Origin: an uncultured Pelagibacteraceae bacterium | Lineage (GTDB): Bacteria; Pseudomonadota; Alphaproteobacteria; Pelagibacterales; Pelagibacteraceae | Reading direction: 5' to 3' | Assembly: GCA_902537845.1 (NCBI GenBank) | Contig: CACBDC010000003.1 | Span: forward strand, 30,856-94,855 | Length of the DNA: 64,000 bases | In this document: piece by piece, positions 36,120 to 45,766 of the stretch | Numbering within the stretch: position 1 is the stretch's first letter | How the letters are laid out: each line of letters starts with the position of its first letter | The notes under the pieces: model-generated | What the model saw: the letters and a program-made list of their open reading frames with translations, nothing else | Databases searched by the model: none | What the model was told of the DNA's origin: nothing | Translations under genes and position numbers: made by a program

Positions 36120-37479
36120 AGAAATTTTAGTCATAGATGATAATCCAGATATACGCTTTTTAATATGTAATATATTAGAGGAGCAAAATTTCAAAGTGCG
36201 TTCAGCGGCTAATTATGATCAAGCTGTAATAGAGATAAATAAGCGTTTACCAGATCTTGCTATAATTGATATCAAATTAGATAAACCAGATAAGGATGGT
36301 ATCGATCTTTTAAAACTTATAAGTAAAAAAAATAAAATTACTCCAGTAATAATGATTTCTGGACACGCCACTGTTCAAATTGCTATTGAGTCAATAAGAT
36401 TAGGTGCATATGAATTTATTGAGAAACCGTTCTCAAAAGAAAAAATCTTAAATTATGTGAATAGAGGATTAGAATCAGCTTCTCTTAAAAAAGAAAAAAA
36501 CATGATAGAAAAAAATTTATTTCACTCCTTTGAACTAATTGGTAAAAGTCCTGCTATTCTCAAAGTAAAAAAAATTATAGATAAACTTTCCACCTCTGAA
36601 AGTAGAGTTTTAATTTCTGGACCCACAGGTTCTGGAAAAGAATTAGTTGCGAGAAAAATACACAAAAATTCAGCAAGATCTAAAGAGCCTTTCATAATCA
36701 TAAATGCAGCTTTATTAAAAGAAAAAACCTATGAGAGAGAACTGTTCGGGGAGGAATTTGAAGATGGAAATATTTCTTTTGGAGCTTTAGAGAGAGCAAA
36801 CAGAGGAACACTATTAATTGATGAGGTTTCTGAAATACCCTATGAAACTCAAGCAAATGTTTTAAGAGTTTTAATAGATCAAAAATTTAAGAGGATTAAT
36901 GGCTCAAAAGATATAAATGTAAATATAAGACTTGTTTCATCTACTTCAAAAGATTTGAATCAATTAGTAAATGAAAAAAATTTTAGAGAGGATCTTTATC
37001 ATCGATTAAATGTAATGCCAATTGAACTTGTGTCCCTTACTTCCAGAACTGAAGATATACCTTTATTAATAGAATATTTTAAAACAAAACTTTCAGAAAT
37101 TAATGGAGTTCAAAAACCTGATATAGATATTCAAAATGATAGTTTGTATACTTATAATTGGCCAGGTAATGTAAGAGAATTACGAAACTTAGTAGAAAGA
37201 ATAACAATTTTATCTTCAAATGATAGTAAACAAAAAATTAATAAAGTAATTGATGATGTCTTAAATACCTCGTCAAAATTTGAGCATAACAAAAACATAT
37301 TAGAACAATCATTTCAATCTCCATTAAAAGAAGCAAGAGAACATTTCGAGAAAGAATATTTAACAACACAACTCAAAAAACATCACGGAAATATTTCTAA
37401 AACGGCAGATTTTATTGGAATGGAACGCTCTGCTTTACACAGAAAATTGAAATCTTTGGGAATAAAAGGAATTAACTAA
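36112..37479 (+). CDS. ntrX: NtrX-like response regulator without GAFTGA motif
   Basis: Response regulator partner of NtrY, 455 residues. The receiver domain has Asp9, Asp10 and phospho-acceptor Asp53. An AAA+ domain follows with Walker A SGPTGSGKELVARK (about 168) and Walker B TLLIDEVSEIP. A Fis-type helix-turn-helix ends it (GNISKTADFIGMERSALHRK). Where sigma-54 activators have GAFTGA, this protein reads ELFGEEFEDGNISFGALE, so the sigma-54 contact loop is lost. It probably acts with the housekeeping sigma factor. TrkA follows in 4 bp. Confidence 0.9.
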   Translation: MLKEILVIDDNPDIRFLICNILEEQNFKVRSAANYDQAVIEINKRLPDLAIIDIKLDKPDKDGIDLLKLISKKNKITPVIMISGHATVQIAIESIRLGAYEFIEKPFSKEKILNYVNRGLESASLKKEKNMIEKNLFHSFELIGKSPAILKVKKIIDKLSTSESRVLISGPTGSGKELVARKIHKNSARSKEPFIIINAALLKEKTYERELFGEEFEDGNISFGALERANRGTLLIDEVSEIPYETQANVLRVLIDQKFKRINGSKDINVNIRLVSSTSKDLNQLVNEKNFREDLYHRLNVMPIELVSLTSRTEDIPLLIEYFKTKLSEINGVQKPDIDIQNDSLYTYNWPGNVRELRNLVERITILSSNDSKQKINKVIDDVLNTSSKFEHNKNILEQSFQSPLKEAREHFEKEYLTTQLKKHHGNISKTADFIGMERSALHRKLKSLGIKGIN

Positions 37480-37483
37480 AAAA

Positions 37484-38857
37484 ATGAATATAATTATATG
37501 TGGAGCCGGTAAAGTAGGCTTTTCAATAAGCAAACAATTATCTGCACAAGGTCACTCTGTCACTGTGATTGACCAATCACCTGAGGATATTAAAAAGATT
37601 AACGACACACAAGATGTAAAGGGTATAGTTGGAAGAGCATCATTGCCAACTGTTTTAGAAAATGCTGGAGCTGATAAAGCCGATATGATTATTGCAGTAA
37701 CAAGAAATGATGAGACAAATATGATTGTATGTCAGTTAGCAAGCTCGTTATTTAATGTATCAAAAAAAATAGCACGAATAAGAACAAAAGATTTTTTAGA
37801 GGGAAAATGGGGAAAACTATATAATAAATCTAATATTCCAATAGATGTAATAATATCCCCAGAGCGAGAAGTCGCAAAATCTTTATACAGAAGGCTAGAG
37901 GCGCCAGGTGCATTAGATAATGTTCCATTCGGTAAAGATAAAGTAAAAATGTTAGAAATATCTATTGAAAAAAATTGCCCAATAAAAAACATACCATTAA
38001 AAAAATTAACGGAGAAATTTCCAGATTTTAAAGCAAATATATTAGGTGCTTTGAGAAAAGAAAAATTTATCTATTTAAAAAAAAATGATCAGATGCTCGA
38101 GGATGATAATGTTTATGTTGTAGTAAATAGTGATCAATTAAATCCAATATTAAAAGCATTTGGCCATGAAGAAAAAATTGCAAAAAATATTTTAATAATA
38201 GGAGGAGGTAATATAGGTTTACAGCTTGCTAAAATGCTTGAAGAAAATTTTGAAGACGTGAGAGTGAAGATAATTGAAAAAAATAAACAACGAGCAGAAG
38301 AAATTGCAAATGAATTGTCTTCATCAATTGTAATTAATGGAGATGCACTGGATGAAGAGATTCTAAAAGAGGCTAATCTAGAAGGCTCAGAAACAGTTTT
38401 AGCTTTAACAAATGATGATGAAAATAATATGATGGCTTGTGTATTGGCAGAAAAGACAGGCTTAAAAAAAAGAACAATCGCAATTGTTAATAAGACTAAC
38501 TATAGTCTTCTTCAAGACTCATTAAATATAGATGATTTAGTCGATCCACGAATGACAACAGTTTCAAGAATAATGGAACATGTTCACAGAGGAAGTATCG
38601 CCAATGTGTATTCCGTGCTAGATGGTGAGTTTGAATTTATTGAGGCGAAAATTTCTGAAAAATCAGAATTAGTTAATAAAAAAATTCGAGACTCAAATTT
38701 GCCTGAAGATATAAGAATAGGTGCAATTATAAGAAATGATAAAGTTATAATTCCAAGATCTAATTTTATCTTTGAAAAAGATGACCTTGTTGTATTTCTT
38801 GCTAAAAGGGAAGAGCTTAAAGCTGTAGAGAGTATTTTTAGTCTAGGCACGATTTAA
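37484..38857 (+). CDS. trkA: Trk potassium uptake regulatory protein TrkA
   Basis: Cytoplasmic NAD-binding regulator of the TrkH potassium channel. The 457-residue product is a duplication: RCK-N/RCK-C twice. Rossmann motifs are IICGAGKVGFSISKQL at residue 3 and ILIIGGGNIGLQLAKML at about 236. Length matches family. ntrX-trkA adjacency is common in alphaproteobacteria, and trkH follows 4 bp downstream. Confidence 0.95.
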   Translation: MNIIICGAGKVGFSISKQLSAQGHSVTVIDQSPEDIKKINDTQDVKGIVGRASLPTVLENAGADKADMIIAVTRNDETNMIVCQLASSLFNVSKKIARIRTKDFLEGKWGKLYNKSNIPIDVIISPEREVAKSLYRRLEAPGALDNVPFGKDKVKMLEISIEKNCPIKNIPLKKLTEKFPDFKANILGALRKEKFIYLKKNDQMLEDDNVYVVVNSDQLNPILKAFGHEEKIAKNILIIGGGNIGLQLAKMLEENFEDVRVKIIEKNKQRAEEIANELSSSIVINGDALDEEILKEANLEGSETVLALTNDDENNMMACVLAEKTGLKKRTIAIVNKTNYSLLQDSLNIDDLVDPRMTTVSRIMEHVHRGSIANVYSVLDGEFEFIEAKISEKSELVNKKIRDSNLPEDIRIGAIIRNDKVIIPRSNFIFEKDDLVVFLAKREELKAVESIFSLGTI

Positions 38858-38861
38858 ATTA

Positions 38862-40274
38862 ATGAATTTTAAAAGGATTAGTTTTTTTTTAAGTTTATTT
38901 TGTTTTCCCGTAAGCTTTCTTTCATTCATAAATATTTTATATTCCTCTTATTTTGATTATTTTTTAAGTATAGGAACTTATTTTATAACTTTAGCAGTTT
39001 CTTTATTGATCGGATTAATTTTATTTTATTTTGGAAGAAAAAGTCCAAAAAATATTAACTTTATTGAGCAGTTAATTTTAATTATTTTTGTATACATTTT
39101 AATTTCTGTCTTAATATCTATTCCATTTTATCTAAGTAATTATCAAGTTACTTTTTTAAATTCCGTTTTTGAGTCTATTTCAGGGCTAACAGGAACAGGA
39201 TTTTCAATTTTTAATGAAGTAAAATATCTTGATCCAACACTAATTCTTTGGAGGTCTTCTTCACAGTGGATAGGAGGACTATTTTTTTTATTTTTTTTGA
39301 TAATAATTTTTTCAAATAAGTCATTTAATTACAAGATGACTAATCTAACTTATTCGGGGGATAACAATTTTAATTCTGAAAGCAACATCAAAGATAATTT
39401 ACTTAGAATATTTATTATTTATTCGTTACTTAGTATTGGTATCCTTAGTTTATTAAATTTATCAGGTGTAAGACTTTTTAATTCTCTAAATTTAAGCATG
39501 ACATTAATTTCAGGTGGAGGTTTTTTACCAACTGAAAGTTTAAGCAAAATTATTTCAACAAATTTTCAAAAGGTAATTTTGATTTTTTCTCTTTTAGTAT
39601 CTACATTAAACTTTTATTTACTTTATAATATATTCAATAAAAATACTTTAATTAAAGAACATAGAGAAGATATTTATTTAATATTTTTAACTATAATTTT
39701 TTGTTCATTGATATATTTAAATAATTATGATGGTTTAGACATTATTATAAGCGTTTTAAGTAGTTTGGCTAATTCTGGACTTACACTTATGGAATCAGAA
39801 AATAATCTGAGCTTATATTTTTTGTTAGTTACAATTATTGGCGGATCTATAATTTCTAATACATCAGGGATAAAACTTACTAGATTTTATATATTACTGA
39901 AAATTACATCTTTTGAAATCATTAAACTTATTAGCCCTAATAGTATTATTAATAAAACTATTTTTGGATCAGATAAAAAAATATCAGATGATCATGTTAA
40001 AATTTCTTTTCTAATTTTTATTTCGTTTTTTTTAAGTCTTTTTATTTTATCTAGCCTTTTAGTAGTTGATAATATTGGGTTTGAAAAATCATTTAAATTG
40101 TCGATACTTACTTTGACCAATACTGTAAACTCTGAGATATTCAATATGCAAAATTTAAATTTTTCAAATCTATTAACATCCTCAAAAATTAGTTTAATTT
40201 TATTTATGATAATTGGAAAAATTGAGCTAATATCAGTTTTTTTAATTTTCAAAAAAATATTATTTAAAGATTAA
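38862..40274 (+). CDS. trkH: Trk potassium transporter membrane subunit TrkH
   Basis: Ion-conducting potassium uptake protein of 470 residues with about ten hydrophobic helices. Filter loop segments are visible as SISGLTGTGFSIF near residue 107, LISGGGFLPTES near 220, and a loop around SLANSGLTLM near 305. The gene is very AT-rich and Phe/Ile/Leu-rich. It overlaps gpsA by 1 bp. Together with TrkA it should form a complete Trk system. Confidence 0.92.
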   Translation: MNFKRISFFLSLFCFPVSFLSFINILYSSYFDYFLSIGTYFITLAVSLLIGLILFYFGRKSPKNINFIEQLILIIFVYILISVLISIPFYLSNYQVTFLNSVFESISGLTGTGFSIFNEVKYLDPTLILWRSSSQWIGGLFFLFFLIIIFSNKSFNYKMTNLTYSGDNNFNSESNIKDNLLRIFIIYSLLSIGILSLLNLSGVRLFNSLNLSMTLISGGGFLPTESLSKIISTNFQKVILIFSLLVSTLNFYLLYNIFNKNTLIKEHREDIYLIFLTIIFCSLIYLNNYDGLDIIISVLSSLANSGLTLMESENNLSLYFLLVTIIGGSIISNTSGIKLTRFYILLKITSFEIIKLISPNSIINKTIFGSDKKISDDHVKISFLIFISFFLSLFILSSLLVVDNIGFEKSFKLSILTLTNTVNSEIFNMQNLNFSNLLTSSKISLILFMIIGKIELISVFLIFKKILFKD

Positions 40275-41320
40275 TGTCAAAAATTGTTATTATTGGTGCA
40301 GGTGCTATGGGTTCAGCTTTTGCTTTACCTTGTTTAGATAATAATCATGATATTAATATAGTAGGCACTCATTTAGAGAATGATTTTATAGACCAACTAA
40401 AACAAAATGATAATTTACATCCTGGATTAAACACAAAAATTCCTAAAGAAATTAAAATTTTTAAATTTGAAAAGTTTAATGATTTACTAAAATCTAACGT
40501 AGACTTAATTGTTCTTGGTATAAGTTCTAAAGGTATTGAATGGGTGGCTGATCAATTAAGTAGACTTTTTAAAGAAAGTAGAATTCCAAGTCTATTGATG
40601 CTTACAAAAGGATTAAGCATTCATAATAATAAGTATGAATTACTAGTAGATAAACTTGAAAGATTATTAGATGAAAGAGGGATAAAAAAAGTAGATATTT
40701 CTGCAGTTGGAGGTCCTTGTTTAGCTGCAGGATTGGCTAACAGAGTTCATTCAAGTGTTGTTATTGCAAACAAGGACGTTCAAACTGCTAAAAAAATCGC
40801 AGACATGCTCAATACAAACTATTATCATACATCTCATTCAGATGATCTAAATGGGGTAGAAGTTTCAGCCGCAATAAAAAATATTTTTTCGATGGCTGTA
40901 GGCGCAGCGAAAGGTTTATGCAGTCATAATATATCTAATGAGGTAAGAGAAAAAAATTATTTAAATACTGCATCAGCTTTAATTAAACAATCCATTCATG
41001 AAATGGAAATTTTTGTTGAGCACCTTAACGGTAAAAAAGAGACCGTCAAAGGGTTGGCTGGTTTAGGAGATCTTTACGTAAGCTCAGGTGGCGGTAGAAA
41101 TGCAAAAATGGGATATTACATTGGAGAAGGATTAACTTTTTCTGAGGCAAAAAAAACAAAAATGGAAAAGGTTACAGTTGAAGGAGCAGACCTTGCAAAA
41201 GAAATCGCAAAAAAGGTAAATGAAGATTTTGATCAAAAAAAACTACCCTTAATGCTTGGTATGATAAATGCTATTATAAATGATAAGAAACTCGAATTAG
41301 ATTGGGAGTCTTTTAGATAA
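40274..41320 (+). CDS. gpsA: Glycerol-3-phosphate dehydrogenase [NAD(P)+]
   Basis: Soluble dehydrogenase interconverting dihydroxyacetone phosphate and sn-glycerol 3-phosphate. The 348-residue product has the Rossmann loop VIIGAGAMGSAFALP and conserved segments LGISSKGIEWV, LTKGL, VGGPCLAAGLA, the active-site region VEVSAAIKNIFSMAVGAAKG and GLAGLGDLYVSSGGGRN. It lies between trkH and glpK, overlapping both by 1 bp. No glpD-type quinone dehydrogenase is in the cluster, so this enzyme may oxidise glycerol 3-phosphate made by GlpK rather than only make it for lipids; this role is inferred from context. Confidence 0.88.
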   Translation: MSKIVIIGAGAMGSAFALPCLDNNHDINIVGTHLENDFIDQLKQNDNLHPGLNTKIPKEIKIFKFEKFNDLLKSNVDLIVLGISSKGIEWVADQLSRLFKESRIPSLLMLTKGLSIHNNKYELLVDKLERLLDERGIKKVDISAVGGPCLAAGLANRVHSSVVIANKDVQTAKKIADMLNTNYYHTSHSDDLNGVEVSAAIKNIFSMAVGAAKGLCSHNISNEVREKNYLNTASALIKQSIHEMEIFVEHLNGKKETVKGLAGLGDLYVSSGGGRNAKMGYYIGEGLTFSEAKKTKMEKVTVEGADLAKEIAKKVNEDFDQKKLPLMLGMINAIINDKKLELDWESFR

Positions 41321-42801
41321 TGAAAAAATTTATAATTTCAATTGATGCCGGAACTACATCTAACAGATCAATCCTTTTTGACCAAAAAGGTAAACCGGTT
41401 TATTCATCACAAAAAGAATTTACACAATATTTTCCAAAAAGTGGATGGGTCGAGCACAATCCAGAAGAAATTTGGAGAACAACTTTAAAAACTTTAAAAG
41501 ATGTTATTAAAAAAGCAGAAAGACTAAGAGGTGAAATTTTAAGCATAGGTATAACTAATCAACGAGAAACCACTGTTTTGTGGAACAAAAAAACAGGTAA
41601 GCCAGTTTACAATGCAATTGTTTGGCAAGATCGTAGACAAGAGGAGTTTTGTAAAAAATTAAGAAAACAAAATAAAGATACTATGATTTTCAACAAAACA
41701 GGTCTTTTAATTGACTCTTACTTTTCAGGAACAAAAATTAAATGGATATTAGATAATGTTTCCAAAGCTAAACAACTTATGAACAAAAAACAATTATTGT
41801 TTGGAACAATTGATAGTTTTTTAATTTGGAGATTAACTCGAGGAAAAATACACGCAACTGATGCTACAAATGCAAGCAGAACAATGATTTATAATATAAG
41901 TTCAAATAAATGGGATGATACGATTTTAAATTTATTAAAGATCAAAAAACATATTCTTCCTGAAGTAAAAGATTGTGCTGATGATTATGGTCAAACTCAT
42001 TCATCGATAACAGGTAAGTCTATACCAATAAATGGAGTAGTAGGTGATCAGCAATCGGCTACTATTGGTCAATGTTGTTTCGAACCAGGGTCTCTTAAAA
42101 GCACGTATGGTACCGGAGCTTTTGTTTTACTTAATACAGGTGGTAAAAAGATTTATTCAAAAAATAGATTGTTAACTACAATTGCATATAGAATTAATGG
42201 AAAGACAACCTATGCAATGGAAGGATCAATCTTTATTGCTGGAGCAGGAGTTCAATGGTTAAGAGATAGAATGAAGTTTTTTAAGAAAGCACCTGAAACA
42301 GAAAAAATAGTAAAGTCACTCAATAACAATAACGATATTTATCTAGTTCCTGCTTTTACTGGATTAGGAGCGCCGTACTGGAATGCCAATGCCAGAGGTG
42401 TCTTAAGTGGCATAACAAGGGATACAAGCCCTAAAGAAATAGTTAGAGCTACTTTAGAAGCAGTAGCCTATCAAACATTTGATCTCTTCGAAGCCATGAA
42501 ACATGATGGTCTTAGACCTAAGATAGTAAAAGTAGATGGCGGCATGGTTATGAATAATTGGTTCTCTCAATTTTTGTCAGACATTGTAAATGTAAAAGTA
42601 TTAAGACCTAAAGTTCAAGAGACTACAGCTTTAGGTGCAGCTTTTATGGCTGGTTTACAAATCGGTGTATATAAATCATTAAAAGATATTTCAAAAAATT
42701 GGCATTTAGATAAAAAGTTTTCTCCAAAAATGAAAAATAAATCTAGATCAATGCTAATTAAAGGTTGGGAAAAAGCAGTCAAGCGTGCTTTAATAAATTA
42801 A
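41320..42801 (+). CDS. glpK: Glycerol kinase
   Basis: Phosphorylates glycerol to glycerol 3-phosphate with ATP. The 493-residue FGGY-family protein starts with SIDAGTTSNRSILFDQKG and has GWVEHNPEEIW, GITNQRETTVLWNKKTG, NAIVWQDRRQ and DATNASRTMIYNI. Further on are GDQQSATIGQ, STYGTGAFVLLNTG, FTGLGAPYWNANARG, VDGGMVMNNW and TTALGAAFMAG. These are glycerol-kinase-specific rather than xylulokinase-like. A 102-bp gap separates it from the binding protein gene. Confidence 0.96.
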   Translation: MKKFIISIDAGTTSNRSILFDQKGKPVYSSQKEFTQYFPKSGWVEHNPEEIWRTTLKTLKDVIKKAERLRGEILSIGITNQRETTVLWNKKTGKPVYNAIVWQDRRQEEFCKKLRKQNKDTMIFNKTGLLIDSYFSGTKIKWILDNVSKAKQLMNKKQLLFGTIDSFLIWRLTRGKIHATDATNASRTMIYNISSNKWDDTILNLLKIKKHILPEVKDCADDYGQTHSSITGKSIPINGVVGDQQSATIGQCCFEPGSLKSTYGTGAFVLLNTGGKKIYSKNRLLTTIAYRINGKTTYAMEGSIFIAGAGVQWLRDRMKFFKKAPETEKIVKSLNNNNDIYLVPAFTGLGAPYWNANARGVLSGITRDTSPKEIVRATLEAVAYQTFDLFEAMKHDGLRPKIVKVDGGMVMNNWFSQFLSDIVNVKVLRPKVQETTALGAAFMAGLQIGVYKSLKDISKNWHLDKKFSPKMKNKSRSMLIKGWEKAVKRALIN

Positions 42802-42903
42802 TACACTTCAAAGTTGTAATTATTTTTTTTACTTCCCTGTACATTACGTATTTTTTTTGGTTCAATATTAAATCATTAAAAACAACAATGGGGGAAATAT
42901 AAA
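42802..42903 (+). promoter_or_regulatory. Probable promoter region and strong Shine-Dalgarno of the glycerol binding protein gene
   Basis: 102-bp AT-rich gap before the binding protein gene, one of the longer gaps in the window. It ends with GGGGGAA at 42890-42896, seven bases before ATG 42904, a far stronger ribosome binding site than most genes here have. T-runs and TTGTAA-like hexamers are present, but no single -35/-10 pair is convincing. An own promoter is inferred from the gap and the expected high expression of binding proteins. Confidence 0.5.
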
Positions 42904-44634
42904 ATGTTTAAAACATTAAAAACTTTCTTAGCTATTGCTGTATCATTTTCAATCGTAACTATTTCTAATGCATTTGCAGACGGTCATATGGCTGCAATTA
43001 AGAAATGGTCTAATGGAGAATTTAGTCTTTCAACACTTTCAGCTAAAGAAAGAGAGAAAGAACTAGAGTGGTTCCACAATGCCGCGAAGCCTTTCAAAGG
43101 AATGTCTATCAAAGTATTGTCTGAAACTATTCCAACGCACGAGTATGAGTCAAAAGTTTTAACAAAAGCTTTTGAAGAGATTACTGGGATTAAAGTTAAT
43201 CACCAGTTACTTGGTGAAGGTGACGTAGTAATGGCTGTTCAAACACAAATGCAAACTAACGTAAGTATTTACGACGCTTATATCAATGATTCAGATTTGA
43301 TTGGTACTCACGCTAGAATGCAACAAGCTGTAAACCTAACGAAATGGATGGCTGGAGAAGGTAAAGACGTTACTTTACCAACTTTAGACTTAAATGATTT
43401 CATTGGTAAGCAGTTTACTACAGGTCCAGATGGCGACTTATACCAATTGCCTGACCAACAATTTGCTAACCTTTATTGGTTTAGAAAAGATTGGTTTGAC
43501 AGACCTGAAATCAAAAAAGGGTTTAAAAAGAAATACGGCTACGATTTAGGCGTACCTCTAAATTGGTCTGCTTATGAAGATATCGCTAAATATTTCTCAG
43601 AAGATGTGAAAAATATTGACGGTGTTAGAATTTATGGTCACATGGACTACGGTAAAAGAGCTCCTGACTTAGGTTGGAGAATGACTGACGCGTGGTTATC
43701 AATGGCTGGAGCAGGTGATGTTGGAAAACCTAATGGAATACCAGTGGACGAGTGGGGAATAAGAATGGAAAAAGGTTCTTGTAACCCCGTTGGAGCTTCA
43801 GTAACAAGAGGTGGAGCTGCTAACGGTCCTGCTGCTGTATACGCAATCAGAAAATGGGATGAGTGGTTAAGAAACTACGCTCCTCCAGGTGCTGCGGCTA
43901 TGGACTTCTATCAGTCTCTACCGTCACTATCTTCTGGAAACGTTGCTCAGCAAATTTTCTGGTACACAGCGTTTACAGCTTCTTTAGTAGGAAAAAATCC
44001 TAACAATAAAGTTGTTGATGCTAACGGTAAGCCGTTATGGAGAATGGGTCCATCACCAAAAGGACCTTATTGGGAAGAAGGCATGAAGCTTGGATATCAA
44101 GATGCTGGATCATGGACTTTATTTAAGTCTACACCAGTTAAAAATAGAAAAGCTGCATGGTTGTACGCTCAATTCGTTGTATCAAAAACAGTAGACCTTA
44201 AGAAAAGTCACGTTGGTTTAACTATTATAAGAGATAGTTCAATCGATCATAAATCATTTACTGACAGAGCAGGTGATTTAGGTGGACTTGTTGAGTTCTA
44301 CAGATCAAACAATAGAAATATTTGGTCACCAACAGGTGTAAACGTTCCGGATTATCCGAAACTAGCACAAATCTGGTGGCAACAAATTGGAGATGTAAAC
44401 TCAGGTGCGTTTACTCCACAACAAGCTATGGATCGTCTTGCAGAAGAGATGGACTTAGTTATGTCTCGTATGGAGGCTGCTGACAAAGGTAGCAATGCAT
44501 ACGGTGGATGTGGACCAAGACTTAATAAACCAAGAGAAGCTTCTTATTGGTTAAATAAGAAAGGTTCACCAAAAGCTAAACGTAATGAGAAACCTCAAGG
44601 AAAAACTGTTCCATACGCGAAAGCTTGGAAATAG
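42904..44634 (+). CDS. glpV: Glycerol ABC transporter periplasmic binding protein
   Basis: Extracytoplasmic solute-binding protein of 576 residues with a signal peptide cleaved after about residue 25 (SNAFA-DG). The large family 1 binding fold includes the conserved long segment with MGPSPKGPYWEEGMKLGYQD and the Asn/Gly-rich TRGGAANGPAAVYAIRKWDE. Length above 550 residues and gene context (glycerol kinase before, DUF2160 protein after) match the GlpSTPQUV glycerol transporter described in rhizobia. Codon use is less AT-skewed than in neighbours, in line with high expression. A terminator follows. Confidence 0.85.
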   Translation: MFKTLKTFLAIAVSFSIVTISNAFADGHMAAIKKWSNGEFSLSTLSAKEREKELEWFHNAAKPFKGMSIKVLSETIPTHEYESKVLTKAFEEITGIKVNHQLLGEGDVVMAVQTQMQTNVSIYDAYINDSDLIGTHARMQQAVNLTKWMAGEGKDVTLPTLDLNDFIGKQFTTGPDGDLYQLPDQQFANLYWFRKDWFDRPEIKKGFKKKYGYDLGVPLNWSAYEDIAKYFSEDVKNIDGVRIYGHMDYGKRAPDLGWRMTDAWLSMAGAGDVGKPNGIPVDEWGIRMEKGSCNPVGASVTRGGAANGPAAVYAIRKWDEWLRNYAPPGAAAMDFYQSLPSLSSGNVAQQIFWYTAFTASLVGKNPNNKVVDANGKPLWRMGPSPKGPYWEEGMKLGYQDAGSWTLFKSTPVKNRKAAWLYAQFVVSKTVDLKKSHVGLTIIRDSSIDHKSFTDRAGDLGGLVEFYRSNNRNIWSPTGVNVPDYPKLAQIWWQQIGDVNSGAFTPQQAMDRLAEEMDLVMSRMEAADKGSNAYGGCGPRLNKPREASYWLNKKGSPKAKRNEKPQGKTVPYAKAWK

Positions 44635-44654
44635 TAAGAGGTTAATCTAAATTG

Positions 44655-44683
44655 AAAGGGGGCACTAGCTGCCCCCTTTTTTT
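44655..44683 (+). terminator. Rho-independent terminator between binding protein and ATPase genes
   Basis: Perfect stem 44655-44663 (AAAGGGGGC) with 44671-44679 (GCCCCCTTT), extendable by one A-U pair, followed by T to 44683. It is the clearest terminator in the window. Its place inside the transporter operon suggests partial readthrough, keeping the binding protein more abundant than the membrane parts. Confidence 0.9.
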
Positions 44684-44701
44684 AAAACTAAATTTTAAAT
44701 T

Positions 44702-45766
44702 ATGAGTCTAGAACTGAAAAATGTAGAAAAGAAAGTTGGAATAGAAACTCATATTCATCCTACCAGTATTAAATTAGAAAAAAATACCATAAATGTACTA
44801 CTCGGTTCTACACTAGCTGGAAAGACAACATTAATGCAAATAATGGCAGGGTTGGATAAACCAACCTCAGGAGAGATATGGTTTAATGGAAAAAACGTTA
44901 CAGGTATGAAAGTACAAAAAAGAAATTGTTCTATGGTTTATCAGCAATTTATTAATTATCCAAATTATACGGTTTATGAAAATATTGCTTCTCCGCTAAC
45001 AATAACGGGAGTTAAAAATAATGAGATTAAACAAAGAGTAGGAAAGGTGGCTGAACTTTTAAAATTATCAGCAATGTTAAATAAAAAACCTGACGAATTA
45101 TCAGGCGGACAACAACAAAGAACTGCATTGGCAAGAGCTTTAGTAAAAGATTCTGATTTAATTTTATTAGATGAACCTTTAGCAAATCTAGATTTTAAAC
45201 TTAGAGAGGAATTGAGAGAGGAATTGCCAAAATTATTCGAAGATAGAGACTGCATAGTTGTTTATGCAACAACAGAACCATCTGATGCTCTGATGATTGG
45301 GGGGAATACAGCAACATTATTAGAAGGCAAAGTTATTCAATATGGTAAAACGCTAGAAGTTTATAATAGGCCTGAAAATTTAATTTCAGCAAAAGTTTTT
45401 AGTGATCCACCGATGAATATAGCTGAGATTACAAAAAGTGGGGATAATTGTAAATTTACTGATAATGATGTTCAATGGAAATCGTCAGCAAAAATTAAGG
45501 ATGGTACTTATAAAATAGGAATAAGACCTCATAATATTACAACTTATAAAGAGGGAAATAATTCAGTTGAAATTAATGGCAAGGTTCAAATTTCTGAACT
45601 TAGTGGGTCAGAAAGCTTAATACACTTTACTAATGGAAGTTTAAACTGGGTTTCATTATCTAATGGAACTCAACAAAAAAATGTTGGAGAAGACACTAAA
45701 CTGTACATGAACACGGATGAGTTTTTATATTTTGATCAAAATAACAGATTGGTAAACAATGGCTAA
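44702..45766 (+). CDS. glpS: Glycerol ABC transporter ATP-binding protein 1 (degenerate H-loop)
   Basis: ATPase of 354 residues. Walker A is LLGSTLAGKTT (Gly35-Thr43), a variant of GPSGCGKTT that still fits GxxxxGKT. Q-loop Gln81, signature LSGGQQQ (133-139) and Walker B LLLDEP (Asp157-Glu158) are intact. The H-loop His is replaced: the segment reads VYATTEP with Thr191 where His is expected. A C-terminal TOBE-like domain follows. It overlaps the second ATPase gene by 8 bp. It most likely forms a heterodimer with that protein, which has the opposite defect. Confidence 0.87.
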   Translation: MSLELKNVEKKVGIETHIHPTSIKLEKNTINVLLGSTLAGKTTLMQIMAGLDKPTSGEIWFNGKNVTGMKVQKRNCSMVYQQFINYPNYTVYENIASPLTITGVKNNEIKQRVGKVAELLKLSAMLNKKPDELSGGQQQRTALARALVKDSDLILLDEPLANLDFKLREELREELPKLFEDRDCIVVYATTEPSDALMIGGNTATLLEGKVIQYGKTLEVYNRPENLISAKVFSDPPMNIAEITKSGDNCKFTDNDVQWKSSAKIKDGTYKIGIRPHNITTYKEGNNSVEINGKVQISELSGSESLIHFTNGSLNWVSLSNGTQQKNVGEDTKLYMNTDEFLYFDQNNRLVNNG

